Origin: Streptococcus mitis
GTDB lineage: Bacteria; Bacillota; Bacilli; Lactobacillales; Streptococcaceae
Direction: 5' to 3'
DNA: 64,000 nt
Assembly: GCF_000722705.1 (NCBI RefSeq)
Contig: NZ_JPFW01000006.1
Span: 1-64,000, forward strand
The translations under genes and the position numbers were made by a program. Below, one piece after another: positions 1-7,380 of this stretch. The notes beneath the pieces are model-generated. The model saw only the letters and a list, made by a program, of their open reading frames with translations. It was not told where the DNA came from and made no database searches. Every line of letters begins with the position of its first letter. The stretch's first letter is position 1.

Positions 1-360
1 ACCACTACAATGTCTATCAACTCTTGCTTTTTCACTTTCAGAACAAGGAACACGACAAATTTTTCGGACTCATTGAGAACAATCTTAAGCAGGTTCATCC
101 TCTTTTTCAGACTGTCTTTAAAACCTTCCTCAAGGATAAAGAGAAGATTGTCAACGCTCTTCAATTACACTATTCCAACGCCAAATTAGAAGCGACAAAT
201 AATCTCATTAAACTCATCAAACGAAATGCATTTGGATTTCGGAACTTTGAAAACTTCAAAAAACGGATTTTTATCGCTCTGAATATCAAAAAAGAAAGGA
301 CAAATTCCGTCCTTTCTCGATCTTAGCTTTTCTTCAACCCACTACAGTTGACAAAGAGCC
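1..360 (+). mobile_element. IS1167-like (ISL3 family) insertion sequence, right end
   Basis: The left part lies outside the window. The segment holds the 3' end of a transposase gene and finishes with a terminal inverted repeat at about 335-360, which read on the minus strand begins GGCTCTTTGTCAACTGTAG. That is the end I remember for pneumococcal IS1167. The element stops about 30 bp short of the 3' end of a tRNA-Lys gene. The other end and the 8-bp target duplication cannot be checked here. Confidence 0.8.
3..326 (+). CDS. ISL3-family (IS1167-like) transposase, C-terminal part
   Basis: The reading frame is already open at the window edge, so the gene starts outside. The visible 107 residues include YNVYQLLLFHFQNK near the start and SNAKLEATNNLIKLIKRNAFG, the conserved C-terminal part of ISL3-family DDE transposases; the E of LEATN corresponds to the last acidic catalytic residue of this family. 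The frame ends shortly before the terminal inverted repeat, as expected for an intact element end. Whether the whole transposase is intact is unknown. Confidence 0.8.
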   Translation, partial: HYNVYQLLLFHFQNKEHDKFFGLIENNLKQVHPLFQTVFKTFLKDKEKIVNALQLHYSNAKLEATNNLIKLIKRNAFGFRNFENFKKRIFIALNIKKERTNSVLSRS

Positions 361-391
361 TGAAACCAAGGCTTTTCCTGTTGTATTTAGA

Positions 392-464
392 TGCCCCCTA
401 CAGGGATCGAACCTGTGACCCACGGATTAAGAGTCCGCTGCTCTGCCAGCTGAGCTAAGGAGGC
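392..464 (-). tRNA. tRNA-Lys (anticodon CTT)
   Basis: Read on the minus strand, the 73 bases fold into a full cloverleaf. The acceptor stem GCCTCCT pairs with AGGGGGC. The D arm has GCTC/GAGC, the anticodon loop is CTCTTAA giving CTT, and the T arm is ACAGG-TTCGATC-CCTGT. CCA is not encoded; the discriminator base is A. It begins only about 5 nt after the T-run that ends the upstream 6S-like RNA, so the two may share a transcript. Confidence 0.95.
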
Positions 465-468
465 AAAT

Positions 469-664
469 AAAAAAGCTGTATTGGTGCCGAAACTTCACGG
501 TTTGTATTGAACCCGCGCAATTAAGCAGGTGGGCAACTCGCTCTAACTGAAGCTGTTTCCGTGTGAGACGGCCTACATGCTGTTAGAAGACTTTTGTTTC
601 CCTAATAATACAAAAAATAGTCGGTCAACACTTAAGTGTGAAGTCGTACACCACAGCGTTTCTA
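469..664 (-). ncRNA. ssrS: 6S RNA candidate, upstream of tRNA-Lys
   Basis: No protein fits here, but the stretch folds into one long rod. GCTGT (475-479) pairs with ACAGC (653-657), the next segments GGTG/CACC and ACTTCAC/GTGAAGT also pair, TTTGTATT pairs with AATACAAA, and an apical TCTAAC/GTTAGA stem closes the inside. A closed rod of about 185 nt with a large internal bulge is the 6S RNA shape, and rarA is a common neighbour of 6S in Lactobacillales as I recall. The minus strand is favoured because six T residues (474-469) follow the closing stem there and because a promoter lies upstream. No covariance model was run. Confidence 0.7.
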
Positions 665-671
665 TGTTTAT

Positions 672-699
672 ATGATACCACTTTTTCAAAAAAAATCAA
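672..699 (-). promoter_or_regulatory. Promoter of the 6S RNA / tRNA-Lys unit
   Basis: On the minus strand TTGATT (694-699) and TATCAT (672-677) are 16 bp apart, with a TGG before the -10. Initiation about 7 nt downstream would fall near 664, at the 5' edge of the folded RNA. The promoter lies between the rarA stop and the RNA. Confidence 0.5.
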
Positions 700-728
700 G
701 AGGAAAGTGCAATTTTTTGAAAAGGATT

Positions 729-2000
729 TCAGACTTTTCGCAAACGGTCGATGGCTTCCTTTCTTTGAGCCAAAGCCCGTTCATATTTACCAGTGTCTTC
801 TGCTTGGAAATAGTGATGATTGCGAATTTTTTCTGGTAGATAGTCTTGTTTAACCCAATTTCCAGGATAGTTGTGTGGATAGAGATAGCCTTGTGCATTC
901 CCCAGTTCCTTGCTTCCACTGTAGTGGCCATCACGCAGGTGTCGCGGAATAGGCAAGTGCCCTGATGTTTTGAGATCGGCAAGAGCCTTGTCCATAGCCA
1001 CATAGGCTGAGCTGGATTTTGGAGAAAGGGCCAAATCAATGACGACATTGGCAATGAGAATGCGGGCTTCTGGGAATCCAATCTTTTGGGCGGCATCCAT
1101 AGCAGTCACGGTGTGAATCTGGGCTTCAGGATTGGCCAAGCCGATATCTTCATAGGCGATAACGGTCAAGCGACGCGCGAGACTTGGCAAATCACCAGCT
1201 TCGATCAAGCGGGCTGCGTAGTGGAGACTGGCATCCACATCTGAGCCACGGATGGACTTTTGCAGGGCTGAGAGGACATCGTAGTGTCCATCCCCATCCT
1301 TATCCATGGTAATGTAGCTCCGCTGCAGGCTATTTTCCATGATGTCCAGAGTGATGTGGCGGATGCCCTTGTCATTCTCAGGGGTAGATAGAACGGCCAA
1401 ATCCAGCGAGTTGAAGGCAGAACGCAGGTCTCCATTTGTAGAGGTTGCGATGAAATCAAGAGCATCCTCATCTAGTTCTACTGGAAAATCAAAACCACGC
1501 TCAGGGTTACTTAGAGCAATCTGAAGAGCCTCTTTGACGTCTTGGTTAGACAGAGGTTCCAACTCAAAAATTTGAACACGGCTACGAATGGCAGGAGTGA
1601 CAGAAAAGAAAGGATTTTCAGTCGTAGCCCCAATCATGATGACCAGACCACTTTCCAAGAGTGGCAGAAGAAAGTCTTGCTTGATTTTATCTAGTCTATG
1701 AATCTCGTCTAGCAATAGGACGAGACCACCAGAGAATTTAGCCTCTTCCGCAATTTCTTGCAGTCGCTTTTTACTATCCACTGTCGCATTGAAAGTTCGA
1801 AAGGCATACTTGGTCGTTCCAGCGATGGCTGAGGCGATACTGGTCTTGCCGATTCCAGGAGGTCCGTAGAGAATCATGGAGGACAGGCGATTGGCTTCCA
1901 CCATGCGACGGATAATTTTTCCAGGTCCGACCAGATGTTCCTGACCGATGACCTGGTCGATGGTTCTAGGGCGCATGCGAAGCGCGAGATTGTCTGGCAT
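729..2000 (-). CDS. rarA: Replication-associated recombination protein A (RarA/MgsA), AAA+ ATPase
   Basis: This cytoplasmic AAA+ ATPase acts at stalled replication forks together with single-strand binding protein. The 423-residue product has Walker A GPPGIGKT (about 46-53), Walker B LLLDEIHR (about 96-103), a sensor motif in GATTENPFF, and the C-terminal clamp-loader-like helical region typical of RarA. Length is normal and the ATG start at 2000 gives the usual N-terminus (MPDNLALRMRP). No terminator is evident after its stop; the 6S RNA promoter follows about 30 bp downstream on the same strand. Confidence 0.95.
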   Translation of the reverse strand: MPDNLALRMRPRTIDQVIGQEHLVGPGKIIRRMVEANRLSSMILYGPPGIGKTSIASAIAGTTKYAFRTFNATVDSKKRLQEIAEEAKFSGGLVLLLDEIHRLDKIKQDFLLPLLESGLVIMIGATTENPFFSVTPAIRSRVQIFELEPLSNQDVKEALQIALSNPERGFDFPVELDEDALDFIATSTNGDLRSAFNSLDLAVLSTPENDKGIRHITLDIMENSLQRSYITMDKDGDGHYDVLSALQKSIRGSDVDASLHYAARLIEAGDLPSLARRLTVIAYEDIGLANPEAQIHTVTAMDAAQKIGFPEARILIANVVIDLALSPKSSSAYVAMDKALADLKTSGHLPIPRHLRDGHYSGSKELGNAQGYLYPHNYPGNWVKQDYLPEKIRNHHYFQAEDTGKYERALAQRKEAIDRLRKV

Positions 2001-2409
2001 AGCAGTCCTTTCTAACGTGGATTTTTAGTGTCATATTTTTTGAGTGGCATAACTCATCTACTATATCTTACTATGTCCATTCTAGCCTATTAGTTGTGAT
2101 ATTTCAATGTTTTTGTAACATTGGGGGGTGAGATAGAATCTTTTTGACCATTTAATTTGATGAAAAGAGGTATCAGCATGAGAGAATGGATTTTCCTTAA
2201 AACTCAAAATATGATAGTTTAGCCCAAAGAAGTAGAATTGCTGACTTATGAAATAAGATTGCTAAATGTTATTGTATGAATTATAATGAAGGAGAGGTGG
2301 AATAGTAAAGGAAAGAATAAAACTACCAAGTCAGAAACTTTTCTTGATAAAGTACATAGGGGATAGAAATTTTAGATAATAATATTTGAAAAGGAGAAAA
2401 TGGAACTAG
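2001..2409. other. Intergenic region between rarA and the accessory patch
   Basis: About 400 AT-rich bases. The rarA upstream region lies at its left end. A 14-codon ORF at about 2178 is preceded by AGAGG but is too short to support. I see no repeat, RNA gene or longer open frame. The AAGGAG at about 2391-2396 serves either the 65-codon ORF at 2410 or an overlapping 20-codon ORF that starts at 2400. Confidence 0.4.
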
Positions 2410-2607
2410 ATGACTACTTTAAATTCAAAATTACTTCAAAATCAGTTATTCATGGAACTTGATGGACTAGTTGGTTTACCAAAAGGAGTTAAGCCAGAAC
2501 CGATGAAATATAATCTTGGAAAAATCAACAAGTATTTAAGCGCAACAGGAAGAGAATTTAATGAATTGACTGATTTAGAATTAAAACAATTTGAGAGAGT
2601 TAAATAA
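2410..2607 (+). CDS. Hypothetical small protein
   Basis: I do not recognise this 65-residue product. It is charged and mostly predicted helical (for example INKYLSATGREFNELTDLELKQF), with no membrane segment or signal peptide. AAGGAG lies 12-14 nt upstream, a long spacing, and an overlapping ATG at 2400 is better placed but gives only 20 residues. A broken frame follows directly, so the gene may be the remnant of a mobile-element operon. Confidence 0.45.
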   Translation: MTTLNSKLLQNQLFMELDGLVGLPKGVKPEPMKYNLGKINKYLSATGREFNELTDLELKQFERVK

Positions 2608-2609
2608 AG

Positions 2610-2936
2610 ATGGGACTAGATAAAAGATTTGTGTAGAAAGCCTTTGCCAGTGGCAAAGATAGAGTGAATAGAGCTATTTTTGTAAAACCTGAAGAACTTA
2701 TTGAGCTATCTGATGAAGACTTAAGTTATTTTGGGGAAGGTATTTTTTATTGCTTACCTCGTAGCAAATTTGTAGAAAGTCATAAGGAGGAGATTCGATA
2801 GAAATACAATCTTTCAAACGAAATGCCAAAGATAAACGGCATCTATTTGGGGACTTTTATAAAAATGAGGGCATGGGATAAAATTAGAAAAACCAAACCA
2901 AGCTTAAAAGAAATTATAAACATGGTTGAAAAGTGA
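2610..2936 (+). pseudogene. Decayed ORF interrupted by in-frame TAG codons
   Basis: An ATG at 2610, just after the preceding stop, opens a frame that meets TAG after 8 codons. It continues as protein-like sequence (KAFASGKDRVNRAIFVKPEE, then ELSDEDLSYFGEGIFY) to a second TAG at 2799-2801, and is open again to a TGA at 2934-2936. The middle segment has the composition of a real protein. Family unknown. Sequencing error is possible but two stops make decay more likely. Confidence 0.45.
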
Positions 2937-2973
2937 AATAGTGGCTATCTATTAGAAGGAGTTTTTACTCCAT

Positions 2974-3171
2974 TTAATCTTGATTGATCATTTCAACTGT
3001 TACAATTTCATTCTCGAATAGTTTAATCCATCTATTTCCTGTTTGGATAGATAAACCGTCGTATTCTTCATCATAGACTTCTTTATCTTCAAAAAGACAA
3101 ATCCCTACAAATGTTTGATCGTCAATATCAGTAATTTTAACAAATTTATTGTTGAAGTTTTCAAGTTTCAT
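2974..3171 (-). CDS. Small LSM-like protein, putative immunity protein
   Basis: The 65-residue product reads as a short beta-barrel: an opening KFVKITDIDDQTFVGICLFED, a Tyr/Asp/Glu-rich loop (DEEYDGLSIQ) and a closing ENEIVTVEMI strand. It resembles the gene at 3816-4031 in length, layout and motif order, so the two are probably paralogues. Small acidic proteins of this kind often occur as immunity genes beside polymorphic toxins, but no toxin is present here and the role is inferred only from type and clustering. Confidence 0.6.
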   Translation of the reverse strand: MKLENFNNKFVKITDIDDQTFVGICLFEDKEVYDEEYDGLSIQTGNRWIKLFENEIVTVEMINQD

Positions 3172-3184
3172 AAATTTTTCCTTT

Positions 3185-3394
3185 TTATATTATTGGAATA
3201 CCTTTTGCGTAAGCTTCTTTCGCTTCTGCAAGTGTCATCTTATTAGGACCACCATCGATGTTAGTTTCACCTGTATTTTGCCACTGACAAACGTCACAGA
3301 TATCATATACTGCTGTAACAGTACCACATACTGGACAATGGATATATTCGCTACCGTTAATAATGATTAAATTTTCTTTTCCAGTCTTATTCAT
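3185..3394 (-). CDS. CPCC-family cysteine-rich protein, short copy
   Basis: The 69-residue protein has HCPVCGTVTAVYDICDVCQWQ, with four cysteines in two CxxC pairs, followed by NIDGGPNKMTLAEAKEAYA. This is the pattern of the Cys-rich CPCC family, small probable zinc-ribbon proteins common in toxin-immunity loci. It is nearly identical over this part to the N-terminal half of the gene at 3426-3809 and is probably a duplicate. It ends with GIPII where the longer copy continues into another domain. Confidence 0.65.
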   Translation of the reverse strand: MNKTGKENLIIINGSEYIHCPVCGTVTAVYDICDVCQWQNTGETNIDGGPNKMTLAEAKEAYAKGIPII

Positions 3395-3425
3395 TTAAGG
3401 TTACTCCCAACATTATACAAATATA

Positions 3426-3809
3426 TTAGCTATTTCTATACACTACTTTTTCAATATCATTGATTGTAATTGTAATAGTATCCCAGTCTTTCGATGAATC
3501 TCCTATGTCAGCAATAAAAGTATCTTCGCTTAACTTTTCTACAATTGCTGCAGATTCCCCATTTTTTAAAATGACTGTATCAAATTCTTCAATTTTCATG
3601 ATTTGTTTCCTTGCGTAAGCTTCTTTCGCTTCTGCAAGTGTCATCTTATTAGGACCGCCATCGATATTAAATGCTCCCGTATTTTGCCAATGACAAACAT
3701 CGCAAATATCATAAGTTTCTACTAAAGTTCCACATACAGGGCAATGCACATGCTCCCAACCATCAATGAAAATTAAATTCTCTTTTTTAGTTTTATTCAT
3801 GATAAACAA
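3426..3809 (-). CDS. CPCC cysteine-rich protein fused to a second small beta domain
   Basis: This 127-residue product has the same CPVCG...DICDVCHWQ zinc-ribbon-like part (about residues 23-44) and NIDGGPNKM segment as its shorter neighbour. From about residue 71 it continues as MKIEEFDTVILKNGESAA and so on, a small beta-rich domain resembling DUF4926-type immunity proteins. That domain begins with a Met, which suggests two originally separate genes fused in frame. An internal Met (MNKTKKEN, residue 4) may be the real start. Confidence 0.6.
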   Translation of the reverse strand: MFIMNKTKKENLIFIDGWEHVHCPVCGTLVETYDICDVCHWQNTGAFNIDGGPNKMTLAEAKEAYARKQIMKIEEFDTVILKNGESAAIVEKLSEDTFIADIGDSSKDWDTITITINDIEKVVYRNS

Positions 3810-3815
3810 CTCCTG

Positions 3816-4031
3816 TTATTTTGTAATACCGTCTTGAGTTAACTCTATTAATATGATTTCAGATTCATTAAAACCAATATATGGATATTTTGATGTTCTT
3901 ATTGTAATTTCATCATAGAGTTCATCTTCCGTATCAAGTTTCCCTGTAAAGCTATTACAATGACCCTCTAAAATTTGACCGTCAACAAAAACAACCCTAA
4001 TTTCTTTTCCTAAATATTGTTCTAAATTCAT
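3816..4031 (-). CDS. Small LSM-like protein, putative immunity protein
   Basis: The 71-residue product starts MNLEQYLGKEIRVVFVDG, has a GHCNSFTGKLDTEDE loop and ends with ESEIILIELTQ, an Sm/LSM-like beta-barrel layout. It is the first gene of a four-gene minus-strand row (3816-4031, 3426-3809, 3185-3394, 2974-3171) with gaps of 6 to 31 nt. The row looks like an operon of small putative immunity genes. Its RNA- or protein-binding role is unknown. Confidence 0.6.
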   Translation of the reverse strand: MNLEQYLGKEIRVVFVDGQILEGHCNSFTGKLDTEDELYDEITIRTSKYPYIGFNESEIILIELTQDGITK

Positions 4032-4233
4032 TACTGATTTCCTTTACAATATTATACTTCAAATCAAGTGATATTACTAATGAATGAAGTATGGTAAATG
4101 ATAAAACAATTTATCTGACAATGCAAGTTTCTCGTATGCCGAATGTATTGATTTAGTAGTTTTTGCTAGTCTTTTATAAAAATCGTAATATAATTTTGGG
4201 TGATAATCATTTTTTAATGAAGAGAGGAGAAGT

Positions 4234-4357
4234 AATGTTGATATTGAATCGCGCCATTTCTAGTGGGTCGAGAAAATCAAGAGCTCCGATAGTCCTGCCT
4301 ATCCTTTTATATAAGGCTAATCTCATAGAACCACATATAGGGGATTTTGTGATATAA
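4234..4357 (+). CDS. Possible 40-codon ORF, uncertain
   Basis: An ATG at 4234 is preceded by a strong GAGAGGAG at a good distance and opens 40 codons starting MLILNRAISSGSRKSRAP. I recognise no family, and it may be a fragment. The rest of 4032-4402 holds no gene I can support. Confidence 0.25.
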
Positions 4358-4378
4358 GAGAATAATACGTATCCCTTC

Positions 4379-4408
4379 TTTACAATACGTGTAGTACGTG
4401 CTATAATG
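4379..4408 (+). promoter_or_regulatory. hicAB promoter with repeated TACGTG operator candidate
   Basis: TTTACA (4379-4384) and TATAAT (4403-4408) are 18 bp apart and 25 bp upstream of the hicA start. The spacer holds two direct copies of TACGTG, with a related TACGTAT just upstream. HicB antitoxins commonly repress their own operon by binding repeats in the promoter, so these are reasonable operator candidates. Confidence 0.55.
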
Positions 4409-4432
4409 GTGTTGTCAGGAGGTAAAAGCGCT

Positions 4433-4612
4433 ATGCCTATGACACAAAAAGAGATGGTCAAACTCCTTGCGGCTCATGGTTGGATAAAAACCAAAGGCGG
4501 TAAAGGCTCCCATATTAAAATGGAGAAGCAAGGGGAAAGACCTATCACAATCCCTCATGGTGAGCTAAATAAGTACACTGAAAGAGGGATAAGAAAGCAA
4601 GCTGGGTTGTAA
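4433..4612 (+). CDS. hicA: HicA-family mRNA interferase toxin
   Basis: HicA toxins are small double-stranded-RNA-binding-fold ribonucleases that cleave mRNA. The 59-residue product starts MPMTQKEMVKLLAAHGW and contains GGKGSHIKM with the catalytic His, the hallmark of the family, then RPITIPHG. The ATG at 4433 follows GGAGG at the right distance; an upstream GTG/TTG-type start is less likely. hicB follows 36 nt downstream. Toxin-first order is typical. Confidence 0.9.
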   Translation: MPMTQKEMVKLLAAHGWIKTKGGKGSHIKMEKQGERPITIPHGELNKYTERGIRKQAGL

Positions 4613-4648
4613 AATTCAGCCCCTGCTTTTTGATATGGAGGTAGTGAA

Positions 4649-5101
4649 ATGTTAGTGACATATCCAGCTTTATTCTATTATGATGATACAGATGGAGTAG
4701 AGGCGACTTATTTTGTCCATTTTCCAGATTTTGAATTTTCAGCAACACAAGGCGAGGGAATTTCTGAGGCTTTAGCTATGGGTTCGGAGTGGTTAGGGAT
4801 AACTGTCGCAGATTTGATAGAGAGCGATGGAGATTTACCTCAGCCATCAGATATCAATAGATTGTCTTTAATTGAAAATGATCCTTTTAAAGATGATGAA
4901 GATTTTGTGTCAACCTATGATCTTGATAAATCTTTTATTTCTATGGTGTCTGTTGATGTATCAGAATATCTAGGAAATCAGGAACCAATTAAAAAGACCT
5001 TGACAATACCAAGGTGGGCAGATAAGTTGGGACGAGAAATGGGACTTAACTTTTCTCAGACTTTGACAGACGCTATTGCAGATAAGAAGATACAAGCTTA
5101 A
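4649..5101 (+). CDS. hicB: HicB-family antitoxin
   Basis: The 150-residue protein has the partial RNase-H-like HicB fold at the N-terminus (YPALFYYDDTDG, then VHFPDFEFSATQGEG) and a C-terminal DNA-binding segment (TIPRWADKLGREMGLNFSQ), as in long HicB proteins that neutralise HicA and repress the operon. GGAGG precedes the ATG. A pneumococcal HicBA pair of this type has been characterised. An intrinsic terminator lies downstream at 5189. Confidence 0.9.
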   Translation: MLVTYPALFYYDDTDGVEATYFVHFPDFEFSATQGEGISEALAMGSEWLGITVADLIESDGDLPQPSDINRLSLIENDPFKDDEDFVSTYDLDKSFISMVSVDVSEYLGNQEPIKKTLTIPRWADKLGREMGLNFSQTLTDAIADKKIQA

Positions 5102-5188
5102 GATTAAGTATGGTATCGTGGTACTAGTTAATAAAAAAAGCACGTCTAATTGTGCTAGTTACTTGTCTATTGATTACATAGTTTACCC

Positions 5189-5209
5189 AGCCCTTTCGAG
5201 GGCTTTTTG
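5189..5209 (+). terminator. Intrinsic terminator after hicAB
   Basis: AGCCCT pairs with AGGGCT across a TTCG tetraloop, followed by five T residues. It closes the hicAB transcript. Confidence 0.85.
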
Positions 5210-5393
5210 TGTTGAGTTTTTGGAAAAAAATAAGGAAATCGGACTTTTAAGAAAATCACTAATACCAAGGGTTTAAATGAGCTAATATGGTATAATAGGA
5301 CATGAAATAATTTTGTGGTAAGATGGTAGTATCTATTTTAGCACATTTCCGAGCAATCGGGGCGATTAAAGAGTCGCATAGAAAGAGGACAAA

Positions 5394-5864
5394 ATGGCAA
5401 CATACGGATTTTTAGATGTTTTAGAGGAAGAGTTGGAGAAGAATTTTCCCTTTGACTTTGAGATTAGTTGGGATAAGCGCAACCATGCGGTAGAAGTGAG
5501 TTTTCTATTGGAAGCGCAAAACGCTGCAGGTGTGGAGATGGTGGATGAAGACGGGGAGGTTTCATCAGATGATATCCTCTTTGAAGAAGCAGTGCTTTTT
5601 TACAATCCTGCCAAGTCAACCGTCAATGAGGAAGATTATTTGACGGTCATCCCTTACTTGCCTAAAAAAGGATTTTCTCGTGAGTTTTTAGCTTATTTTG
5701 CGCTATTCCTTAAAGATACTGCCGAGGTTGGACTAGATGCCCTTATGGACTTTTTGGAAGACCCAGAAGCAGAAGAATTTGTCATGGAATGGAACCAAGA
5801 AGTCTTTGAAGAAGGAAAAGTTGGCTTGGAAGAGGGAGAGTTTTATCCTTATCCGAGATACTAG
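5394..5864 (+). CDS. DUF3013 family protein
   Basis: The 156-residue, strongly acidic protein (MATYGFLDVLEEELEKNFP, later DFLEDPEAEEFVMEW) matches the streptococcal DUF3013 family as I know it. No signal peptide or membrane segment; function unknown. A TATAAT at about 5291 and AAAGAGG just before the ATG fit a promoter and binding site. It heads a row of plus-strand genes running to pepF. Confidence 0.8.
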   Translation: MATYGFLDVLEEELEKNFPFDFEISWDKRNHAVEVSFLLEAQNAAGVEMVDEDGEVSSDDILFEEAVLFYNPAKSTVNEEDYLTVIPYLPKKGFSREFLAYFALFLKDTAEVGLDALMDFLEDPEAEEFVMEWNQEVFEEGKVGLEEGEFYPYPRY

Positions 5865-5882
5865 GGATTATTGGGAGAGTTT

Positions 5883-6566
5883 ATGAAAAAAATTGTGACG
5901 TATTTGATTCAGACAGTGTCTGTTCTTGTGATGATGCTAGCTTTTGCTTGTGGAACCATCGCATTTGCAGAGTTGGGCTATTCCGCAGTTTTAGTTTTTA
6001 CTTTTGGTTATGCCTTCGCTCTTCTAAGCATGTACTTAATCTTTATTCTTCATGAGCTGGGACATGCTTTTTGTGGCTACTTGACAGGCTATCGTCTGGT
6101 GGCTTTTGGATTAGGGAACTTTCTTTTAACCAAAAAGTCAGGAAGGCTTCATCTTAGTCGAACAGCAGTTATAAAAAATGTTGGTGCTCAGTATATTGGT
6201 TTAAAAGAGAATGAAAGTGATCAAAGAACCATCTTGATGCTTTCAGGAGGCTTGATGGTTCATCTCAGCTTGATATTATTGGCAACACTTTTTGGTTTTT
6301 TGACAACAAACTGGTATTTTGCAGGCACTTGGATTTGTCTAAATTTATCTCTTCTTCTATTCAATGCTCTGCCAGTTGGGATTACCGATGGAGCAAAAAT
6401 TTGGGAATTACTACAACACCCTGAAAATACCAAATACGCCTACCTGATGTTGAGGCATTCTGCCCAGACCTTGCTAGCTCCTCAAGAATATGATTTAAAA
6501 GACTTTATCATGTCTGTTGATGAGGATGTGAGAGGAAGTTTTGCAGAAAGTGTTCGGACTCTTTAG
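5883..6566 (+). CDS. M50-type membrane zinc metallopeptidase, probably cut short by a stop codon
   Basis: The product has HELGH (zinc-binding HExxH) inside a membrane segment and a later NALPVGITDGAKIW that supplies the Asp ligand, both hallmarks of M50/site-2-protease-like peptidases. Several hydrophobic helices are visible. I chose the ATG at 5883, preceded by GGGAGAG; a TTG at 5871 is also in frame. The TAG at 6564-6566 is followed in the same frame by another 128 open codons (6570-6950), so the full gene may have run to 6950. Confidence 0.75.
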   Translation: MKKIVTYLIQTVSVLVMMLAFACGTIAFAELGYSAVLVFTFGYAFALLSMYLIFILHELGHAFCGYLTGYRLVAFGLGNFLLTKKSGRLHLSRTAVIKNVGAQYIGLKENESDQRTILMLSGGLMVHLSLILLATLFGFLTTNWYFAGTWICLNLSLLLFNALPVGITDGAKIWELLQHPENTKYAYLMLRHSAQTLLAPQEYDLKDFIMSVDEDVRGSFAESVRTL

Positions 6567-6950
6567 GGATTGGTATTCATATTGGATGATAATATAGAGC
6601 TTGCAAAGCAGCAGTTTCAGTCTGTGTTAGAGAAAACAGATAATCCAATGTCTAAAACTAGTTCTCAAATATACCTTCTTCAAGTTGCTCTGATGGAAGG
6701 AGATAATAAGAAAGCGGAAGAATATGCAAGTATTCGAGGAGTCAAATCTTTTTTATCTATAAAAACAGCAGATATGCAGGTCATTCAAGCTTGGTATCAA
6801 TTTAAGGTAAAGAAAGATGTAGTTCAAACCCACAAGGCTATGAAGATTGCTAGACAGAAAATGAATAGCAGCCGTATGTTACGAGATGAGAAAAGTTATT
6901 ATCAAAACTGGTTAGCCGAGCTGGAAAAAGAATTAACCGAAGGAGTTTGA
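6567..6950 (+). pseudogene. C-terminal remainder of the M50 peptidase gene, or a coupled small gene
   Basis: This frame is in phase with the preceding peptidase and separated only by TAG. It begins GLVFILDDNIELAKQQF and continues as helical, TPR-like sequence (LLQVALMEGDNKKAEEYA). The only nearby start is a TTG at 6570 without a clear ribosome binding site. A change of one base, TTG to TAG, in an otherwise continuous gene of about 356 codons explains it simply. Re-initiation as a separate helical protein cannot be excluded. Confidence 0.6.
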
Positions 6951-6951
6951 T

Positions 6952-7380
6952 ATGGAAATAGAAATTTCTGATTTCCAAGGTTGCAAGATTGCCTTGTTTT
7001 GTGGGGATAAGCTCTTGACTATCTTACGCGATGATAAGGCAAGTATTCCCTGGCCCAATATGTGGGAACTGCCAGGTGGTGGACGTGAAGGCGATGAAAG
7101 TCCTTTTGAGTGCGCTCGGCGTGAAGTTTATGAAGAACTGGGGATATATTTGACTGAAGATTGCCTTCTTTGGAGCAAGATTTATCCTAGCGTAATCTTT
7201 GAAGGCAAGCAATCGGTCTTTATGGTTGGTCAGCTAAGACAAGAACAATTTGACAATATTACCTTTGGGGATGAAGGACAGGCCTATAAACTGATGCCTA
7301 TTGAGGAGTTTTTGAAGTCTAAACAGGCAGTGCCTCAGTTGCAAGGAAGATTGAGGGATTATTTGGAGGAAGTTCGATAA
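6952..7380 (+). CDS. NUDIX hydrolase
   Basis: The 142-residue protein contains a complete NUDIX box, GGGREGDESPFECARREVYEELGI split around residues 41-65, with the REVYEE metal-binding core. Such enzymes hydrolyse nucleoside diphosphates linked to another group; the substrate cannot be told. It starts within 2 nt of the preceding frame's stop and ends exactly where the next gene begins, so it is translationally coupled. Confidence 0.85.
   Translation: MEIEISDFQGCKIALFCGDKLLTILRDDKASIPWPNMWELPGGGREGDESPFECARREVYEELGIYLTEDCLLWSKIYPSVIFEGKQSVFMVGQLRQEQFDNITFGDEGQAYKLMPIEEFLKSKQAVPQLQGRLRDYLEEVR

Noticed and set aside
475-657. 6S-like RNA read on the plus strand
   Set aside because: The rod is nearly symmetric and folds on both strands, but only the minus strand has a T-run after the closing stem and a promoter at a fitting distance.
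686-1471. Open frames inside rarA on both strands
   Set aside because: Shadows of the rarA coding sequence without binding sites or protein-like motifs.
4163-4461. Overlapping open frames on both strands (64 codons plus, 84 codons minus)
   Set aside because: They overlap each other and the hicA promoter and show no family features. Only the 40-codon part from 4234 with a good binding site was kept, at low confidence.
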